From a virus, in IMG/VR virus record IMGVR_UViG_3300025898_000027, positions 1 to 32,117 of that record: DNA of 32,117 nt; one strand, written 5' to 3'. The first letter of the stretch is position 1. Each line of letters begins with the position of its first letter. Under the pieces are notes generated by a model. It did no database searches and was not told the origin of the DNA. It worked only from the letters and a program-made list of their open reading frames with translations. Positions 7,381 to 15,502 of the stretch are shown here, piece by piece. A program made the position numbers and the translations under genes.

Positions 7381-7879
7381 ACCACGCAAAGACCCCGACA
7401 ATCTGAGCCGGCGGAGCAAGCTAGCGGCCGACCTAGTACCTCACATCGATAACACCCCGATGAAGTTGCCACCATGGGACGGTGTTCGTCGTGGTCCTAG
7501 CCTCCTTGACAAGACTCCTGAGGGCCACGACTGGCACACCATGACTCGTGACTGGTGGATGTGCTGGAGAGAGTCACCTCAGGCTATGTTCATGGGTGAC
7601 ACGGACTGGCATTCCCTACTGGTGGCGGCAGTCATTCACAATCGTATTTGCTGGGGAACCTCTAACACCGCACTCGCTGCGCTCTCGGGGGAACTTCGAC
7701 AGAGAGAGTCTCGTATCGGAGCCTCAATCGAGGACAGACGGCGACTCGGATTAGGGGATGCCGGAGACGGTATTACCCCCGCTGCCCAGGAGGCAGCTAT
7801 TGAACGCGACGCAGAGGTAATCGTTGACTACTTTACACGGCTAACTGAGCGGGTCGCGGAGGACAACCCAGGAGGTTAG
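7364..7879 (+). CDS. Terminase small subunit
   Basis: The 171-residue protein begins MGRPGRPRKDP, the basic start common to actinophage small terminases. It continues with a helical body containing DWHSLLVAAVIHNRICWG and a central ELRQRESRIG helix that suits oligomerisation. It should recognise the packaging start on the phage DNA and hand it to the large subunit. The TTG start lies inside the end of the epimerase gene and fits the protein start seen in homologues. The large subunit follows three bases after the stop, with a GGAGG that lies at the end of this gene. Confidence 0.72.
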   Translation: MGRPGRPRKDPDNLSRRSKLAADLVPHIDNTPMKLPPWDGVRRGPSLLDKTPEGHDWHTMTRDWWMCWRESPQAMFMGDTDWHSLLVAAVIHNRICWGTSNTALAALSGELRQRESRIGASIEDRRRLGLGDAGDGITPAAQEAAIERDAEVIVDYFTRLTERVAEDNPGG

Positions 7880-7882
7880 TCG

Positions 7883-9472
7883 GTGTTACCCAAAGGATTG
7901 CCTGAACGTACCCTTGGATGGGATGTGCTGGAATGGGGAAGCTCCCTACTCGCCCAACCAGACGGAAAGTACCAGGGGGAAAAGTGGGTTTACTCGGATG
8001 AGCAAGCCCTGTTCCTATTGTGGTTCTACGCGCTAGATGAGCGCGGGAAGTTCATATACAGGAACGCGGTACTAGAACGGCCGAAAGGCTGGGGCAAGTC
8101 CCCTCTGTTGGCGGCTATCTGCTGCACAGAGTTCATGGGACCGGTGATGTTCGATGGATGGGACGCAAACGGTAGAGCAGTTGGTAGACCCACGCCTACG
8201 CCACTAGTTCAGATTGCGGCCATCTCTGACAGCCAGGCTGAGAACACGTATGCGCTCTGTAGAGAAATGATGCTACAGGGCGAGATTATGCAAGAGTACC
8301 CCGACCTAGACGTCATGCTGGCCAAGTCCACCTTTCCAGGTGGACGGAAGCTAGAGAAGGTTACCGCCTCCCCGAGAGGTCGTGAAGGCAACCGTGCGAC
8401 GTTCGCGGTAATGGACGAGACGCACCTCTGGATTCCCGCTGAGCAGGGTCCGCAACTCTATGAGGCTCTCGCTCGTAACCTCGCCAAGATGGATCAGCGA
8501 TTCATCGAGACGACGAATGCTCCTGAGCCTGGTCAGGGTTCCGTAGCTGAGTCCACCCACGAGGCGTACGAGAAGATGCAGTCCGGAGAGTCCGAGTCAT
8601 TCGGCCTCCTCTTCGATACCCGAGAAGTCATCATCGATGACATCTACGACAAAGAGAAGGCTTGGCCGGCCCTTAGGTATGTCTATGGGGATGCTGCCCA
8701 CCCGGAGACGGGATGGATCAACCTTGAGCGTATTTGGGCTGAGATTACCGACCCACGTACCAAGGAGTCTGTTGCTCGCCGATTCTACTTCAACCAGCGG
8801 GTTAGACCACCGTCAGCATGGCTCAACCACTCTGAGTGGACCGCCTGCTATAACCCCCACATCAAACTGCGACCCAACGATAAGATCGCGCTCGGTTTCA
8901 AGGGTGCCATCAACAAGGGTGCGGCCTCCCTTGTGGCCTACCGGCTTACAGATGGGGCTCTTTTCACCCTCGGTCTCTGGGAAGCCCCTTCGGGCTTCCG
9001 AGTTCAGACCAAGGACGAAAAGGGTAAGCGCGGCCAAGAGCTTTCCTGGAAAGCTCCGTGGGATGAGATCGACGCTCGTGTTCGCAACGTTCTAGACCAT
9101 CACGACTGTATCAAGCTGGTGGCCGACCCGACCTGCCGACGAGACGTTATCGCCGAGTGGTACGCGGACTATGAGGATGTCGTCGAGGAGTTCTGGTTCT
9201 CTAACAAAGGGAAGTTCGCTAGAGCTGTCGATCAGTTTGAGAATCAGGTTTCCGCTAAGCGGATTAGTTGGGAGTCGAAAGACATCTCCCGTCACGTATT
9301 GAACGCTCATGTCGAGGAAGTCCCAGGCGGACAGATTATCCGACAGGACACACCGTATTCAGAGCGGTTTATTGCCGCCGCTCTTGCTTCTATCCTCGCG
9401 GTCGAAGCTGCTGCCCTCGCTATCCAAGACGGAGCGCTACAAAGGCGCGACAAAACGATCTTCTCCTACTAA
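7883..9472 (+). CDS. Terminase large subunit with atypical nuclease motifs
   Basis: The 529-residue packaging motor has a Walker A-like ERPKGWGKSP at about residues 66-76 and a Walker B FAVMDETHLW near 173-182, so the ATPase half looks intact. The C-terminal RNase H-like nuclease differs from the usual pattern. Where actinophage terminases normally have FDGS with a catalytic Asp, this one has LGFKGAINKGAASLVAYRL near residue 334. Where they have KIDAAVA, this one has ERFIAAALA near the C-terminus. The middle motif LVADPTCRRD near 411 keeps its Asp. The GTG start is preceded by GGAGG at 7871. It would dock to the portal encoded next and fill the capsid with DNA; how DNA is cut is open. Confidence 0.88.
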   Translation: MLPKGLPERTLGWDVLEWGSSLLAQPDGKYQGEKWVYSDEQALFLLWFYALDERGKFIYRNAVLERPKGWGKSPLLAAICCTEFMGPVMFDGWDANGRAVGRPTPTPLVQIAAISDSQAENTYALCREMMLQGEIMQEYPDLDVMLAKSTFPGGRKLEKVTASPRGREGNRATFAVMDETHLWIPAEQGPQLYEALARNLAKMDQRFIETTNAPEPGQGSVAESTHEAYEKMQSGESESFGLLFDTREVIIDDIYDKEKAWPALRYVYGDAAHPETGWINLERIWAEITDPRTKESVARRFYFNQRVRPPSAWLNHSEWTACYNPHIKLRPNDKIALGFKGAINKGAASLVAYRLTDGALFTLGLWEAPSGFRVQTKDEKGKRGQELSWKAPWDEIDARVRNVLDHHDCIKLVADPTCRRDVIAEWYADYEDVVEEFWFSNKGKFARAVDQFENQVSAKRISWESKDISRHVLNAHVEEVPGGQIIRQDTPYSERFIAAALASILAVEAAALAIQDGALQRRDKTIFSY

Positions 9473-9484
9473 GGGGGTGAGAGA

Positions 9485-11026
9485 TTGACTCAGCCAGATA
9501 ATCCAACACAGCAAGGCGAAGCCCTAGTACAGCCGGGCTCCCCCCGTTGGTACCTTACGCGACTAACCCAGCGCCTCCTTATGAGGCAAAGTCGATATGA
9601 TCGACTCGAACGGTACGCTCTCGGTGACCATCCGCTCCCCGTTGGGGACCGTCGGTACGTCGCTGCGCTCGCTGATCTCCAGAAGAAGTGCCGCACAAAC
9701 TACTGTGAGCTAGTCATTCACGCTGTGACCCAGCGTATGAAGGTTACCGGCTTTCAGTTCGGTCCGGATCAGCAGAACGATACTGATGCTAAAGCCATCT
9801 GGAACTATAACGACATGGATTACCAGTCGCCAACGCTCCTGAAGATGGCAGCCACCCTAGGGGATGCGTACATCCTGGTGTCTCCCCCGATCGAGGATGG
9901 CGGGGAGCCCGTTCTGTCGGTCGAAGATCCTCGGATGTGCATAACCGAGGCTGATCCCCGACTACCGACTAAGACCCTAGCCGGCCTTAAGATGTGGCAG
10001 GACGACGTAGACCACGCTATCTATGGTGCTCTATATCTACCCGATGCGATCTACCTCTATAAGGGTCCGGCCATCATTGATGCTCTCACTACTGACGCAG
10101 CAACCCTGACTCACCTACTGGTGGGCCGGAGTGGTATCGCAGCCGGCGGGTTCGTCCTAGTCGACACTCAGCCTAATCCGGTGGGTGAGGTAACCCTAGT
10201 TCGTGGTAACTGGCAACCCGCATTCGGAACCATGGGTAGGGCCGAGCATGAGCCCATCATTCACATCCAGGACCGTATCAATCACACGGTTCTTGACCGG
10301 CTGATCATCGCAAAGAGCCAGGCTTATAATCAGCGATGGGTTACGGGCGCAACCAAGGGTGACAAGTTCAAGGGTGGCGCCGACCTCGTTTGGGCCACCG
10401 TAGAGAGTGACGCCAAGTTTGGCGAGTTCACAGCAGTCGACCTTACACAGATGCTCGCGGCGATCCGCGATGACGTGGGTGACCTTGCTGCGGTATCCCA
10501 GACTCCAGCTACATATCTAATGAACCGAATGGTTAACGTCTCGGGTGACACCCTGACTCAGGACCAGTCGGCTCTAGTCACTAAGACCCACCTCCGCGAA
10601 GAGGCTATGGGTTGGATGTATGAGCGAGCTATGAGACTCGCTTTCAAGATCAAGGGTGATACAGCTAAGTACAAAGAGACTGAAGTTGTCACTCTATGGA
10701 AAGACCCGGAGATTCGGAAGCTCGCGGACGTCGCGGACGCCTTCTCCAAGTTTGCTGCTGGCGGGCTACCGCTCGACATCAATATGCAGCAGACCCAGCT
10801 ATTCACGGACGACCAAATCGAGAGTGCCGTTCAACAGTTCCAAGAGCAACAGCAACAGGAACTAGATCAACAAGTACGGATGGCACAAACACAGACGGAG
10901 GGCCAAGTGGCTGTCGAGAAGACGAAGGCGGGTTTTCCGCCTAAGAAGACAACGAATGCTCCTGCTAAGCCGGGCGCCCCGGCCAAGCCTAAGCCTGGGA
11001 CTGCTAAGCCCAAGCCGACCAAGTAA
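9485..11026 (+). CDS. Portal protein (SPP1 gp6-like)
   Basis: This 513-residue protein matches the SPP1_Gp6-like portal family: an N-terminal region with RWYLTRLTQRLLMRQSRYDRLERYALGDHPLP, TNYCELVIHAVTQRMKVTGF near residue 75, and a central helix region with QTPATYLMNRMVNVSGDTL near 340. Portals form the dodecameric ring at one capsid vertex through which DNA passes. The C-terminus is Gln-rich (QQFQEQQQQELDQQ) and then turns into a Pro/Lys/Ala tail (PAKPKPGTAKPKPTK) that is probably disordered. The TTG start follows GGGGGTGAG. It lies between the terminase and the scaffold gene, as is usual. Confidence 0.87.
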   Translation: MTQPDNPTQQGEALVQPGSPRWYLTRLTQRLLMRQSRYDRLERYALGDHPLPVGDRRYVAALADLQKKCRTNYCELVIHAVTQRMKVTGFQFGPDQQNDTDAKAIWNYNDMDYQSPTLLKMAATLGDAYILVSPPIEDGGEPVLSVEDPRMCITEADPRLPTKTLAGLKMWQDDVDHAIYGALYLPDAIYLYKGPAIIDALTTDAATLTHLLVGRSGIAAGGFVLVDTQPNPVGEVTLVRGNWQPAFGTMGRAEHEPIIHIQDRINHTVLDRLIIAKSQAYNQRWVTGATKGDKFKGGADLVWATVESDAKFGEFTAVDLTQMLAAIRDDVGDLAAVSQTPATYLMNRMVNVSGDTLTQDQSALVTKTHLREEAMGWMYERAMRLAFKIKGDTAKYKETEVVTLWKDPEIRKLADVADAFSKFAAGGLPLDINMQQTQLFTDDQIESAVQQFQEQQQQELDQQVRMAQTQTEGQVAVEKTKAGFPPKKTTNAPAKPGAPAKPKPGTAKPKPTK

Positions 11027-11069
11027 GTTCCAATCTTTCTACCTTTCTGGAAAAGGGGATAAGTAAGAA

Positions 11070-11603
11070 ATGTCAGAAGATATCACCACCAACGAAGAGC
11101 AGAATCCAGAAGAGATTGAGTCCGAGGAGACAGACTCCAATCTATCGCTAGAGGATGCTCTTAAGGCTTTGAGCAAGACGCGTAAGGAAGCCGCTAAGCA
11201 CCGGGTGGAGAAGAACTCCCTCAAGGAAAAGGCGGATGCTTACGACGTCTACCTAGCCAGTCAGAAGACTGAGCTGGAACGGATCGCAGACGAGAAGGCC
11301 AAGCTCGCGGAGGAGAACGCAGAGCTGAAGGTCGACAAGCTACGAAACGAGGTTATCAAGGCCGCAAAGCTAGATCCTGAGTTGGCAGTGTTTATCACTG
11401 GCAAAACTGAAGCTGAGATGAAGGCCCAGGCCAAAGTCCTAGCCGACAAGTTCGGGGAATCCAAGCCGGCGGGTACCGACTTCTTTGCTGGCCAAAGAGG
11501 TAAGGCGATCGTACCGGCTCGGGAGAACGCGAGCGAAGGTCAACTATTCTTCGATCAGCTCTGGAAAGACTCAGAGTCGAAGGTTACGAAGACCGTTTTC
11601 TAA
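11070..11603 (+). CDS. Capsid scaffolding protein
   Basis: The 177-residue protein is strongly acidic at the N-terminus (NEEQNPEEIESEETD) and then forms a long charged coiled coil from about residue 30 to 130 (SKTRKEAAKHRVEKN; DEKAKLAEENAELK). This composition and its place directly before the major capsid gene are typical of siphophage scaffolds, which shape the procapsid and are later removed. No protease gene is seen beside it. The start follows AAAAGGGGATAAG. Identification rests on composition and order rather than on a motif. Confidence 0.75.
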   Translation: MSEDITTNEEQNPEEIESEETDSNLSLEDALKALSKTRKEAAKHRVEKNSLKEKADAYDVYLASQKTELERIADEKAKLAEENAELKVDKLRNEVIKAAKLDPELAVFITGKTEAEMKAQAKVLADKFGESKPAGTDFFAGQRGKAIVPARENASEGQLFFDQLWKDSESKVTKTVF

Positions 11604-11643
11604 ACTACACCAATTCCAATTTTCAGAAAGAAGGTGAAACAAC

Positions 11644-12687
11644 ATGGCAGAAGGCGATTACACCAAGAGGGTGGAACGCTTCGAGAGTGGCACTGACCCC
11701 CGGGTACTCCCCGAGAAGGTGGCCCGCTCAGTAATCCAGGACGTAGAACAGTCCTCGGTTGCTATGCAGCTTGCGAACGTCCACCGTATGACCACACGGC
11801 AGGAACGGCTAACCCTAGAAGACAGCTTCCCGGACGCTTACTGGCTAAACGGTACTACCGACTACCCGCGTCTTTCCAGCGGTGACGGCGTGAACAACGC
11901 TTCCGGTAGCGCGCGTGCTAAGGACTCGCAGCCCAAGAAGACCACTAAGGTCACCTGGGCGAGCAAGACCCTAGCGGCTGAGGAGCTAGCGGTTCAGGTT
12001 GCTATCCCGGACTCGTTCATCGACGACACTGGCGCACCGCTATTCGACGAGATCCGTCCGAAGCTAGCGACTGCGTTCGCCAAGAAGATCGACGCTGCGG
12101 TTCTCTTCGGAGAGGACAGCCCGTTCCTACAGGACGGTGTCCTACAGGGTGCTATTGCTAACGGTAACGTAGTTACCCTAGGCAGCGGTGCTTCAGTTCT
12201 CGGCCAGACCCACAACGACATTGCGATGGACGTTGCGGCTCTAGGTTTCGAGGCTGCGCAGGACGGTCTACTGGTCAACAAGTTCGTCACGGCTCCCGGT
12301 TTCGACTGGCGGCTCTACGGGCTGCGTGACTCGAACGGTACCCCCATCTACATCGCACCGACAGACGCTTCCCCGGGCCGGCTCTACGGCCGCCCGACCC
12401 AGGAAGTCACTAACGGTACGTGGGATGAGGACCTAGCCCTTCTAGCTGGCGGTGAGTGGGACAAGTGCATCATCGGTGTCCGTCAGGACATCACGTTCTC
12501 TCTCTCTGACAGTGCGGTTATCTACGACCCGGCTACCGGGCTCGTGAAGTACTCCGCATTCCAGCAAGACGGTAAGGTATTGCGTGCGGTTATGCGTCTC
12601 GCATTCACCGTGGTTCAGCCCCTACGGCACCTCACCAACACGAAGGTTTACCCATTTTGGGTATTGCAAGACAGAAGCTTGAGCTAA
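11644..12687 (+). CDS. Major capsid protein (HK97 fold)
   Basis: The 347-residue protein follows the HK97-type pattern: ARSVIQDVEQSSVAMQLAN near residue 28, a central ELAVQVAIPDSFIDD strand-helix region, ATAFAKKIDAAVLFGED, and a late YGRPTQEVTNGTWD. It builds the icosahedral shell. By hand count, 15 of 32 leucines use CTA and only two use CTG, unusual for a GC-rich actinobacterial host. The last dozen codons (from about 12651, encoding PFWVLQDRSLS) switch to AT-rich codons like those of the HNH gene that follows, so the C-terminus seems to have been replaced when that gene inserted. ATG11644 is preceded by AGAAGGTGA. Confidence 0.87.
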   Translation: MAEGDYTKRVERFESGTDPRVLPEKVARSVIQDVEQSSVAMQLANVHRMTTRQERLTLEDSFPDAYWLNGTTDYPRLSSGDGVNNASGSARAKDSQPKKTTKVTWASKTLAAEELAVQVAIPDSFIDDTGAPLFDEIRPKLATAFAKKIDAAVLFGEDSPFLQDGVLQGAIANGNVVTLGSGASVLGQTHNDIAMDVAALGFEAAQDGLLVNKFVTAPGFDWRLYGLRDSNGTPIYIAPTDASPGRLYGRPTQEVTNGTWDEDLALLAGGEWDKCIIGVRQDITFSLSDSAVIYDPATGLVKYSAFQQDGKVLRAVMRLAFTVVQPLRHLTNTKVYPFWVLQDRSLS

Positions 12688-12707
12688 TCCGAAGGGGTTA
12701 AGAGCTT

Positions 12708-13136
12708 TTGAAGACGTGCTCTAAGTGTGGTGTGACTCGTCCGAATACCGATTTCTCTAAACAGAGATCCATGTCGGACGGGTTGCACCCCGCATGTAAA
12801 CTTTGCAAGAACTCTAGCTGGAATAAATCTTACCGAGAGAATGGTACGGCTAGAGCCGCAACGCTTAGGCGATACGGCATAACTCAGGAGATTTTTGATC
12901 GGATGCTATCGGAGCAAGACGGCAAGTGTGCAATATGCAAGCTGCCCGAATCTCGGGCAGATCTAAAGAACTTGTCGATCGACCACGATCATAGCTGTTG
13001 TCCCGTAAAATCTCGTAGCTGCGGTAAATGTGTTCGAGCCCTAGTCTGTTCTAGTTGTAACAAGACGCTCGGCCTCACAAAAGATAACCCTGCTACGCTC
13101 CGGGCTATGGCCGACTATTTGGAGCGATACCATTAA
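12708..13136 (+). CDS. Free-standing HNH endonuclease (endonuclease VII-like)
   Basis: This 142-residue protein has an N-terminal zinc motif (CSKCGVTRPNTDFSK, then CKLCK) and a C-terminal endonuclease VII-type HNH domain: CAICKLPES, LSIDHDHSC, CVRALVCSSCNKTLGLTKDNP and a last helix RAMADYLERY. The DHDH pair is the catalytic centre. It probably cuts DNA at a homing site. The TTG start is preceded by GAAGGGG about ten bases away. The gene is visibly more AT-rich than its neighbours. It sits exactly between the capsid and a glycosyltransferase gene and ends inside that gene's first codons, with the marks of a recent mobile insertion. A role in resolving or cutting packaged DNA is the other option. 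Confidence 0.85.
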   Translation: MKTCSKCGVTRPNTDFSKQRSMSDGLHPACKLCKNSSWNKSYRENGTARAATLRRYGITQEIFDRMLSEQDGKCAICKLPESRADLKNLSIDHDHSCCPVKSRSCGKCVRALVCSSCNKTLGLTKDNPATLRAMADYLERYH

Positions 13137-14115
13137 CATTCTCAGCTATTCGCACGCATACGTATGTGGTGGCCACAACGGTGGAGCCGAGACCACATTA
13201 CACGATGTGATGAGGTTGTTACGAGAAGAGAAGCACAAGACAACCGCTCTCCTGAGCAAGCCTCACCCGGATGGCTCCGGCCCGTACATCCTCGATGGTG
13301 TTATGGTCCAGTCCTTCTCATCGAAGAGGGACCCTGAGCTTTACATCCCGGACAACGACATCACCCTAACTCAGCTTGAGTGTGCTGCTAGGGCGGGGAT
13401 GCTCGCCAAGAAGGCCGGCAAGAAGAGCGTCCAGTTGATCCACAACGATCAGTCCTACTGTATCAAGTCAGCCGAATACAACGACGCGCTCATCTTCAAC
13501 ACCGAGTGGGTTAAGCCGGCTTACGACCACCTCAACCTTCCGGGGGTTGTGTTCCACCCCCCGATTGAGCCCCCCCGGTACAAGACTGAGACGACCCGGG
13601 AGTTCATCACCATTGTCAATCTGACGGTGGGGACCGAGAACCGGATGTCATATAACAAGGGTGCTGAGACGTTCTACGATCTAGCCCGAGCTTTCCCCCG
13701 CGAGAAGTTCCTCGGGGTTAAGGGTGGCTACGGCGAGCAGTACGTCCCCGACGATCTGCCGTCGAACGTGACGATCATGGAACACACCAACAACCCCATT
13801 GACTACCTTTCACGGACAAAGATCCTTCTATGTCCGTCACGGTACGAATCCTACGGTCGCTCAGCCATCGAAGCTAGTGCGTCCGGTATCCCCTCCCTTA
13901 GTACCAGAACGCTTGGAACCCTGGAGGGTGTGGGGAGCTACCAAACCACGATTGAGAGCCTCCAGCTCTTTGAGTGGGAGCGGGAATTGGCCTTCCTGAT
14001 CGAACCCGACGTGTACCGATGGGCCTCAAAGGAGGCCGCCAAGGGCTGTGACACCCTCTGGAGCCGTAGTGGCTCCGAGTGGGCCGACGTACTTCAGTTA
14101 CTCGAATCTCTATAA
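13132..14115 (+). CDS. GT-B fold glycosyltransferase (GT4-like), apparent ATT start
   Basis: The C-terminal half has ILLCPSRYESYGRSAIEASASG, close to the GT4 donor-site pattern with the E-x7-E pair, so this is a retaining GT-B enzyme using a nucleotide sugar. Its N-terminal Rossmann start, NILSYSHAYVCGGHNGGAET, with the Gly-rich loop, lies upstream of the first ordinary start (GTG13207). From 13045 to 13207 the frame is open but holds no ATG, GTG or TTG. An ATT at 13132 (ATT AAC ATT) is preceded by GGAG with seven bases spacing and overlaps the HNH stop. I therefore place the start there (327 residues). Starting at GTG13207 would lose the Gly-rich loop and probably activity. Its place beside the capsid gene suggests capsid glycosylation. 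Confidence 0.72.
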   Translation: MNILSYSHAYVCGGHNGGAETTLHDVMRLLREEKHKTTALLSKPHPDGSGPYILDGVMVQSFSSKRDPELYIPDNDITLTQLECAARAGMLAKKAGKKSVQLIHNDQSYCIKSAEYNDALIFNTEWVKPAYDHLNLPGVVFHPPIEPPRYKTETTREFITIVNLTVGTENRMSYNKGAETFYDLARAFPREKFLGVKGGYGEQYVPDDLPSNVTIMEHTNNPIDYLSRTKILLCPSRYESYGRSAIEASASGIPSLSTRTLGTLEGVGSYQTTIESLQLFEWERELAFLIEPDVYRWASKEAAKGCDTLWSRSGSEWADVLQLLESL

Positions 14116-14127
14116 GGAGGTATCCCC

Positions 14128-14724
14128 GTGGCAGCCTTGATCGACGTATCCGACATTGAGACCGCTCTAGGCCGCCCGGCTGAAGACTCCGAGGAAGAGG
14201 CCAAGTGGCAGCGCTACATCAATAGCCTATCCGACTACATCAACGCGAGAGTCAGCGTGTCGTTCTTCCCGGTGGAGAATGGTACCTCTCGGCTCCAGGC
14301 CGACTATGACGGAGAGATCCAGCTGACCGGGCCGGTGACGGCCGTGACGTCGGTCAAGAACTTCCGGAGTCAGCAAGAGGATCAGTACGTCGACTGGGAC
14401 GGTCTACAGACCCTCTTCAATCTCCTACCCGATCAGGTTGTTGATGTGACGTGGAGCTATGGCTACACGGACGTCCCCGATGACGTAGTCAACATCATGA
14501 TCACTGGGGTGCTAGCAGCAGTCGACGAAGGTAGCCCGCTCGATATGCGAGCGTACAAGGTTGGCGACGTCGACGAACAGTATCGGCAGTCCACCATATC
14601 GAACTACTTCGGTGACGGTTTGAAGGCCGTCCTAGGTAAGTACGGTGATAACGGTTTCTCGATCGGCACCTCTGATGGTGGTCACTACCCCGACTACCAG
14701 AGTCGGGGGTTCGTGAATGGCTAA
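14128..14724 (+). CDS. Head-to-tail adaptor (connector)
   Basis: This 198-residue protein has the pattern of HK97 gp6/SPP1 gp15-like adaptors: an N-terminal helical DVSDIETALGRPAEDSEEEAKW, then YINSLSDYINARV, a beta part with GPVTAVTSVKNF, and WSYGYTDVPDDVVNIMITGVLAA, the usual signature of phage adaptors. It docks beneath the portal. The GTG start is preceded by a perfect AAGGAGGT, one of the strongest ribosome binding sites in the window. The Gly/Asp/Tyr-rich C-terminus may be flexible. Position between capsid and stopper agrees with the role. Confidence 0.75.
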   Translation: MAALIDVSDIETALGRPAEDSEEEAKWQRYINSLSDYINARVSVSFFPVENGTSRLQADYDGEIQLTGPVTAVTSVKNFRSQQEDQYVDWDGLQTLFNLLPDQVVDVTWSYGYTDVPDDVVNIMITGVLAAVDEGSPLDMRAYKVGDVDEQYRQSTISNYFGDGLKAVLGKYGDNGFSIGTSDGGHYPDYQSRGFVNG

Positions 14725-14756
14725 AGCGAAGCTCCAGCCGGGAACCGGAGGTTCCA

Positions 14757-15116
14757 ATGGCTAACAAGATCCTTGGCAAGAACATAGTGGTGATCAAGCG
14801 CGCTCCGCTGATTCGTGATCCTCGGGACAACTCCCTCTATCGTGACTGGAGCCGCGCGACCCTCACCGAGGTTACCGAGTGCATGATCGAGCCGTTCCCT
14901 ATGGCCGAGAAGCTCAACATCGAAGACAACCGGGATCGGGAGTACAGCAAGTCCGCTGAGCGTATTTATATGCCGGCGGGTACGGACGTAGTCTACACGG
15001 ACCACCTGATCTTTCAGGATCGAGAATGGTCGGTTCTAGGCTATCCGGGTCAGTGGTATGACCTCCAGGGGAACGTACGATACATCTCTGTTATCGCTGT
15101 AATTAGGCAGGGATAA
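14757..15116 (+). CDS. Head-tail stopper/connector protein
   Basis: The 119-residue beta-rich protein, beginning MANKILGKNIVVIKRAPLIRD and with PAGTDVVYTDHLIFQDREWSVLGYPGQW near the C-terminus, fits the small head-closure (stopper) proteins found second after the portal-proximal adaptor. The WSVxGxPxxW segment is common in this group. It would close the channel after packaging. ATG14757 is preceded by CGGAGG. Its stop overlaps the next start (TAATG). Assignment rests on gene order plus this segment. Confidence 0.62.
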   Translation: MANKILGKNIVVIKRAPLIRDPRDNSLYRDWSRATLTEVTECMIEPFPMAEKLNIEDNRDREYSKSAERIYMPAGTDVVYTDHLIFQDREWSVLGYPGQWYDLQGNVRYISVIAVIRQG

Positions 15117-15502
15117 TGACCTCTCCTATGTCTGTAACCACCACCTTTACGATTAACATCGATCCACCTAAGTTGATCGAAGCTCTCGATGAGAAGTACG
15201 AAGCTTACGCTATGCGACTCGGAGATCAGATCAGGGATGCTGCGCTCCAGGTCTATACCACCGAAGAGAAGAAGACTAACGAGGAGCGTACCTCTGAGTT
15301 CTCTCCGCCGAAGTACATCTCTGAGTTCCGGGTTAGCTACTACCGCGAAACCCGTCGACTTGAGGTAGCTAACGACGACCCGGGTTGGTGGATCGTTGAG
15401 TTCGGCGCTCACCCTGGTGGCAACCCGAGAGCCTATATCCGTCCGATGAAACCTCTACGGCGGGGATTGATGGCCGTAGTAGTGAGGAACTCGAATGGCT
15501 GA
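15116..15502 (+). CDS. Neck/tail-completion protein (HK97 gp10-like)
   Basis: This 128-residue protein has an early helix LIEALDEKYEAYAMRLGDQIRDAALQ and a late VEFGAHPGGNPRAYIRPMKPLRRGL segment. The latter resembles the VExGTxxxPAxPFLRPAL ending of HK97 gp10-like neck proteins. The start overlaps the previous stop and the end overlaps the next gene by eight bases, so connector proteins are made together. It likely sits at the head-tail junction. The central REERTSEFSPPKYISEF-type region is not recognised. Confidence 0.6.
   Translation: MTSPMSVTTTFTINIDPPKLIEALDEKYEAYAMRLGDQIRDAALQVYTTEEKKTNEERTSEFSPPKYISEFRVSYYRETRRLEVANDDPGWWIVEFGAHPGGNPRAYIRPMKPLRRGLMAVVVRNSNG

Noticed and set aside
8637-9095. 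152-codon plus-strand frame inside the large terminase gene
   Set aside because: It is a Ser/Arg/Thr-rich shadow in another frame of a clearly coding gene.
14717-14764. 15-codon frame (MAKAKLQPG...) between two connector genes
   Set aside because: It is very short, overlaps the next start in another frame, and looks like chance or a small duplication of the ATGGCTAA context.
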